Shown here piece by piece: positions 61,864 to 64,000 of a stretch of 64,000 nucleotides of DNA. The notes under the pieces were generated by a model that saw nothing but the letters and a program-made list of their open reading frames with translations, was not told the DNA's origin and searched no databases. Made by a program: the position numbers and the translations under genes. Each line of letters opens with the position of its first letter. Within the stretch, counting starts at the first letter, position 1. Source of the stretch: Paenibacillus hexagrammi (GTDB lineage: Bacteria > Bacillota > Bacilli > Paenibacillales > NBRC-103111); assembly GCF_021513275.1 (NCBI RefSeq), contig NZ_CP090978.1, positions 2,232,001-2,296,000 on the forward strand, given 5' to 3'.

Positions 61864-62597
61864 ATGATTACGGTTAGAAATTTGAGTAAAACCTATCCCC
61901 CGGATAATCACGTGTTGTCTCAGATTAGCTTTCGCGTAGACGAAGGTGAATTTATTGCGGTTGTTGGCGGCAGCGGCAGCGGGAAGACGACATTATTGCG
62001 TTGTATTAGCCATCAAGAGAAGTGGACTTCAGGTCAGCTCATTTATAATTCCAACGATTTAACGACGCCAGGCTTGCTGGAAAGATGGAAGCTAAGCAAG
62101 GATTTTGCTTACTTGGAAGAAAAGCCTGCATTAAATAAAAATAAAAGCGCTATCAAAAACGTGATGATGGGCAGGCTGTATCAAACGCCAATTCGAATTC
62201 TAACAGGCACAGCTTCTCGTGATGAGCACGTATTGGGCATGGATTATTTGGAAAAAGTAGGGTTGCTTGACAAAGGTGAAATGAAGGTTGGGCAATTAAG
62301 CGGAGGTGAGCAGCAGCGTGTCGCCATTGCTAAGGCGCTGATTCATAATCCAAAAGTGCTCGTAGCAGACGAGCCTGTTTCCGGCCTGACCCCAAATCTG
62401 CCGAATACATCATGAATGATTTGAGGTCACTTTGTAAAGAAAGGAATATGACTGTTATCGCTACACTTCATCAGGTAGAGCTGGCCGAACGCTTCGCGAC
62501 TCGAATTTGGGGTTTGGAAAGTGGTAAAATCGTGCTGGACATCCCAGCAAGAGGGCTTACGATGCGCGAAAAACAGTTCATATTTGGTGCGATATGA
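61864..62597 (+). CDS. PhnC-like ABC ATPase without permease (frameshifted)
   Basis: A lone ABC-type ATPase. It has Walker A GGSGSGKTT (around residue 36), signature LSGGEQQRVAIAKAL, Walker B VLVADEP and switch LHQVELAERFATRIWGLESGKI, the last closest to phosphonate transporter PhnC. At the usual Q-loop position I read FAYLEEKPAL, so the Gln that contacts permeases seems replaced by Glu. One G is missing at 62388 (expected SGLDPKSAEYIMNDL). Restored length is about 244 aa. It overlaps the phosphatase gene by 4 bases. No permease or binding protein is adjacent, so a transport role is uncertain. Confidence 0.8.
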
Positions 62598-63064
62598 GTA
62601 AGGTTTTATTCGTTTGTTTAGGCAACATTTGCCGCTCACCGATGGCAGAGGCTGTCTTTCGTAGTAAAGTAAAGGAAGCGGGGCTTGAACGTCAGATAGA
62701 TATCGACTCAGCCGGTACCGGAGATTGGCATCTAGGTGAGCCCCCTCATGAGGGAACCAGGAGCATTCTCAAGAGTCACGGCATTTCATATGATGGTATG
62801 AAATCAAGATTAGTGAAAACTGAGGATTTCAACGACTATACGTACATCATTGCGATGGATGCAAGTAATATTCGGAACCTGCAGACATTTGCTCCTGATA
62901 GCTATTCCGCATCTATACATAAGCTTCTGGAATTTGCGCCTGATGCTAGTAATGGCGATGTGCCTGATCCATATTATACGGGAAACTTTAATGAAGTATT
63001 TGAGATGGTGGATGAAAGCTGTGAACGCCTACTTGCTTACATCAGAAACAGAGAGGGCATCTAA
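62594..63064 (+). CDS. Low-molecular-weight protein-tyrosine phosphatase
   Basis: A 156-aa LMW-PTP. The P-loop VCLGNICRSPMAEAVF holds the nucleophile Cys8 and Arg14; the acid Asp is in DVPDPYYTG. LMW-PTPs remove phosphate from phosphotyrosine, or phosphoarginine in the YwlE subgroup. The residue after the second Cys region (NICRS) suggests the tyrosine type, but I cannot be certain. It is translationally coupled to the ABC ATPase gene (ATGA overlap) and ends near a bidirectional terminator. Confidence 0.92.
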   Translation: MSKVLFVCLGNICRSPMAEAVFRSKVKEAGLERQIDIDSAGTGDWHLGEPPHEGTRSILKSHGISYDGMKSRLVKTEDFNDYTYIIAMDASNIRNLQTFAPDSYSASIHKLLEFAPDASNGDVPDPYYTGNFNEVFEMVDESCERLLAYIRNREGI

Positions 63065-63163
63065 GCTTAATGTTGTTAAGAATGGGCTGCGAATAGCGTT
63101 CGACTCTATAACAATGATAATTGCGAGATGTATTCCAGTTATTCATTCAACTATCTAATCATC

Positions 63164-63210
63164 AAAAAAAGCAGTGAGCGAATTAACAACAATCGCTCAC
63201 TGCTTTTTTT
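63164..63210. terminator. Bidirectional terminator
   Basis: A7-GCAGTGAGCGA and TCGCTCACTGC-T7 form a perfect stem with A- and T-runs on opposite sides, so it can stop transcription from both the phosphatase gene (+) and the unknown gene (-). Confidence 0.9.
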
Positions 63211-63212
63211 AT

Positions 63213-63611
63213 TTAAAAGGCTGTTAAGCCTTGATGCTGTACGCACTCAGAGATGGCTTCCATCATGTTAGAATGGATCGGAATAATAACATCCGTTGCT
63301 CCCAGGGTAAAGATTCCGCTGCGATTATGAACGGTTGCGCCCTTCACAAAGATACGATAATGCTTAGAAGCCGTGTCAATGTGGGTTGTCTCTTGATTGG
63401 AAGAACGCCAGTTCACAAACGTAATGCTCTTCATGGCCGCCGGCTCATAAGGCACGATACTAATAATGTCCTTAAGCTTGAAATAATAATTCACATGCGG
63501 TTTATGTAAAACCAGTTCGTGAGTAGAAACCGTTAACCCGTAGTCTCTTTTCTTGTGGGACATCTTCAAGTCCCCGTCTAGTGTTTTGATCTTGATGAAG
63601 TCCGGATTCAT
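63213..63611 (-). CDS. Hypothetical protein, 132 aa
   Basis: I do not recognise the family. The frame starts MNPDFIKIKTLDGDL on the minus strand, with GAAGGAGGC about 6 bases upstream, a good ribosome site. The protein is mostly beta-rich with alternating hydrophobic residues (KDIISIVPYE, SITFVNW, TDVIIPIHSNMM), no signal peptide and no membrane segment. A small barrel or PH-like fold is possible. It ends at the bidirectional terminator. The gene appears real because of its ribosome site, terminator and codon use. Confidence 0.65.
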   Translation of the reverse strand: MNPDFIKIKTLDGDLKMSHKKRDYGLTVSTHELVLHKPHVNYYFKLKDIISIVPYEPAAMKSITFVNWRSSNQETTHIDTASKHYRIFVKGATVHNRSGIFTLGATDVIIPIHSNMMEAISECVQHQGLTAF

Positions 63612-63708
63612 AAGGCAGCCTCCTTCACAGTTATGGTCTTTTGCTTGTTCTAACAGAATACCATAAAAGAGGTAGCTTGTTAATTGCTGAGCAGGAAGTA
63701 GAACTTGA

Positions 63709-64000
63709 CTATTCTGTTTGAAATTGGATCAGGCATACAGTTCCTTTATTCACATTACTGGAATAGGTGATTTTGCCATTCATCGATTTGATGATGCTCA
63801 TAACAACAACGAGTCCCAATCCGGTTCCTTCCTTCTTTGTCGTAAAAAACGGTACGCCTAGCGAATTAATCTGGGCTTTGCTCATGCCGACACCTGTATC
63901 GGTAATCCATACCTGGATATGTTTATCGGATTGATGGGTATGGATGGTTAAAGTCCCGCCACCCGGCATGGATTCGATTGCATTTTTGATGAGGTTCATC
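63709..64000 (-). CDS. Histidine kinase, C-terminal ATPase domain, cut by window end
   Basis: Only the last 97 residues are inside the window. They form a HATPase_c domain: N-box MNLIKNAIESMPGGG, G1 box TDTGVGMSKAQ, F box PFFTTKKEG and G2 box GTGLGLVVVMSIIKSMNG. This resembles the sporulation kinase (KinA-E) group. The ATG at the window edge is probably internal. It lies upstream of the 132-aa gene on the same strand, about 97 bases away. Confidence 0.9.
   Translation of the reverse strand, partial: MNLIKNAIESMPGGGTLTIHTHQSDKHIQVWITDTGVGMSKAQINSLGVPFFTTKKEGTGLGLVVVMSIIKSMNGKITYSSNVNKGTVCLIQFQTE

Overview
The window is a stretch of conserved housekeeping chromosome from a spore-forming Bacillales bacterium, most probably Paenibacillus or a close relative (inference). 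The pointers are the Bacillus-type gene order from rpsB to miaB, sporulation and germination genes (dpaA, dpaB, tepA, sleB-like, spoVS), a short ProRS that appears to lack an editing insertion, an ylxY-mlpA-dut block after pnp, and yajQ and rimO between ymfM and pgsA. Nearly everything reads on the + strand. I see no IS element, prophage, CRISPR array, rRNA or tRNA gene.

Layout. 1-6.3 kb: end of an MltG/YceG-like protein, then rpsB, tsf, pyrH, frr, uppS, cdsA, dxr (translation, ribosome recycling, isoprenoid and phospholipid precursors). 6.3-13.8 kb: a structured 310-base leader, rseP, proS and polC. 13.8-22.3 kb: the rimP-nusA-rnpM-ylxQ-infB-rbfA-nrnA-truB-ribF operon behind a strong promoter and a leader hairpin that looks like a NusA-responsive attenuator. 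22.3-28 kb: rpsO, pnp, ylxY, mlpA, dut. 28-33 kb: dpaA-dpaB (dipicolinate) behind a good SigK promoter, then asd-dapG-dapA. Together these make lysine/diaminopimelate intermediates and spore dipicolinic acid. 33-42.9 kb: RNase J, tepA (SigG-like promoter), ylzJ, ftsK/spoIIIE, a SleB-like germination hydrolase (SigG-like promoter), ymfF, ymfH, ymfI. 43-51 kb: ymfJ, a lipoprotein of unknown role, ymfK, rodZ-like ymfM, yajQ, rimO, pgsA, cinA, recA (LexA box) and recX. 52-61.8 kb: a possible small ORF, rny, ymdB, spoVS (SigH-like promoter), an M19 dipeptidase, a two-subunit 2-oxoacid:ferredoxin oxidoreductase, a solitary PduL phosphotransacylase, miaB and ricA. 61.8-64 kb: an orphan PhnC-like ATPase translationally coupled to a low-molecular-weight tyrosine phosphatase. 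A bidirectional terminator follows, then two minus-strand genes: an unknown 132-aa protein and the C-terminus of a histidine kinase.

The most striking property is quality rather than biology. Twelve genes contain 15 single-base frameshifts, most in or beside short runs of one base, and they hit essential genes (rpsB, pyrH, uppS, proS, polC three times, nusA). They look like uncorrected indel errors of the assembly, not pseudogenes. I give the affected genes as full-length CDS with the break position. I found no convincing new multi-gene system. The best candidates for something undescribed are the folded leader before rseP, the small ORF before rny, the ATPase/phosphatase pair, the isolated PduL next to a 2-oxoacid oxidoreductase, and the lipoprotein inserted between ymfJ and ymfK.
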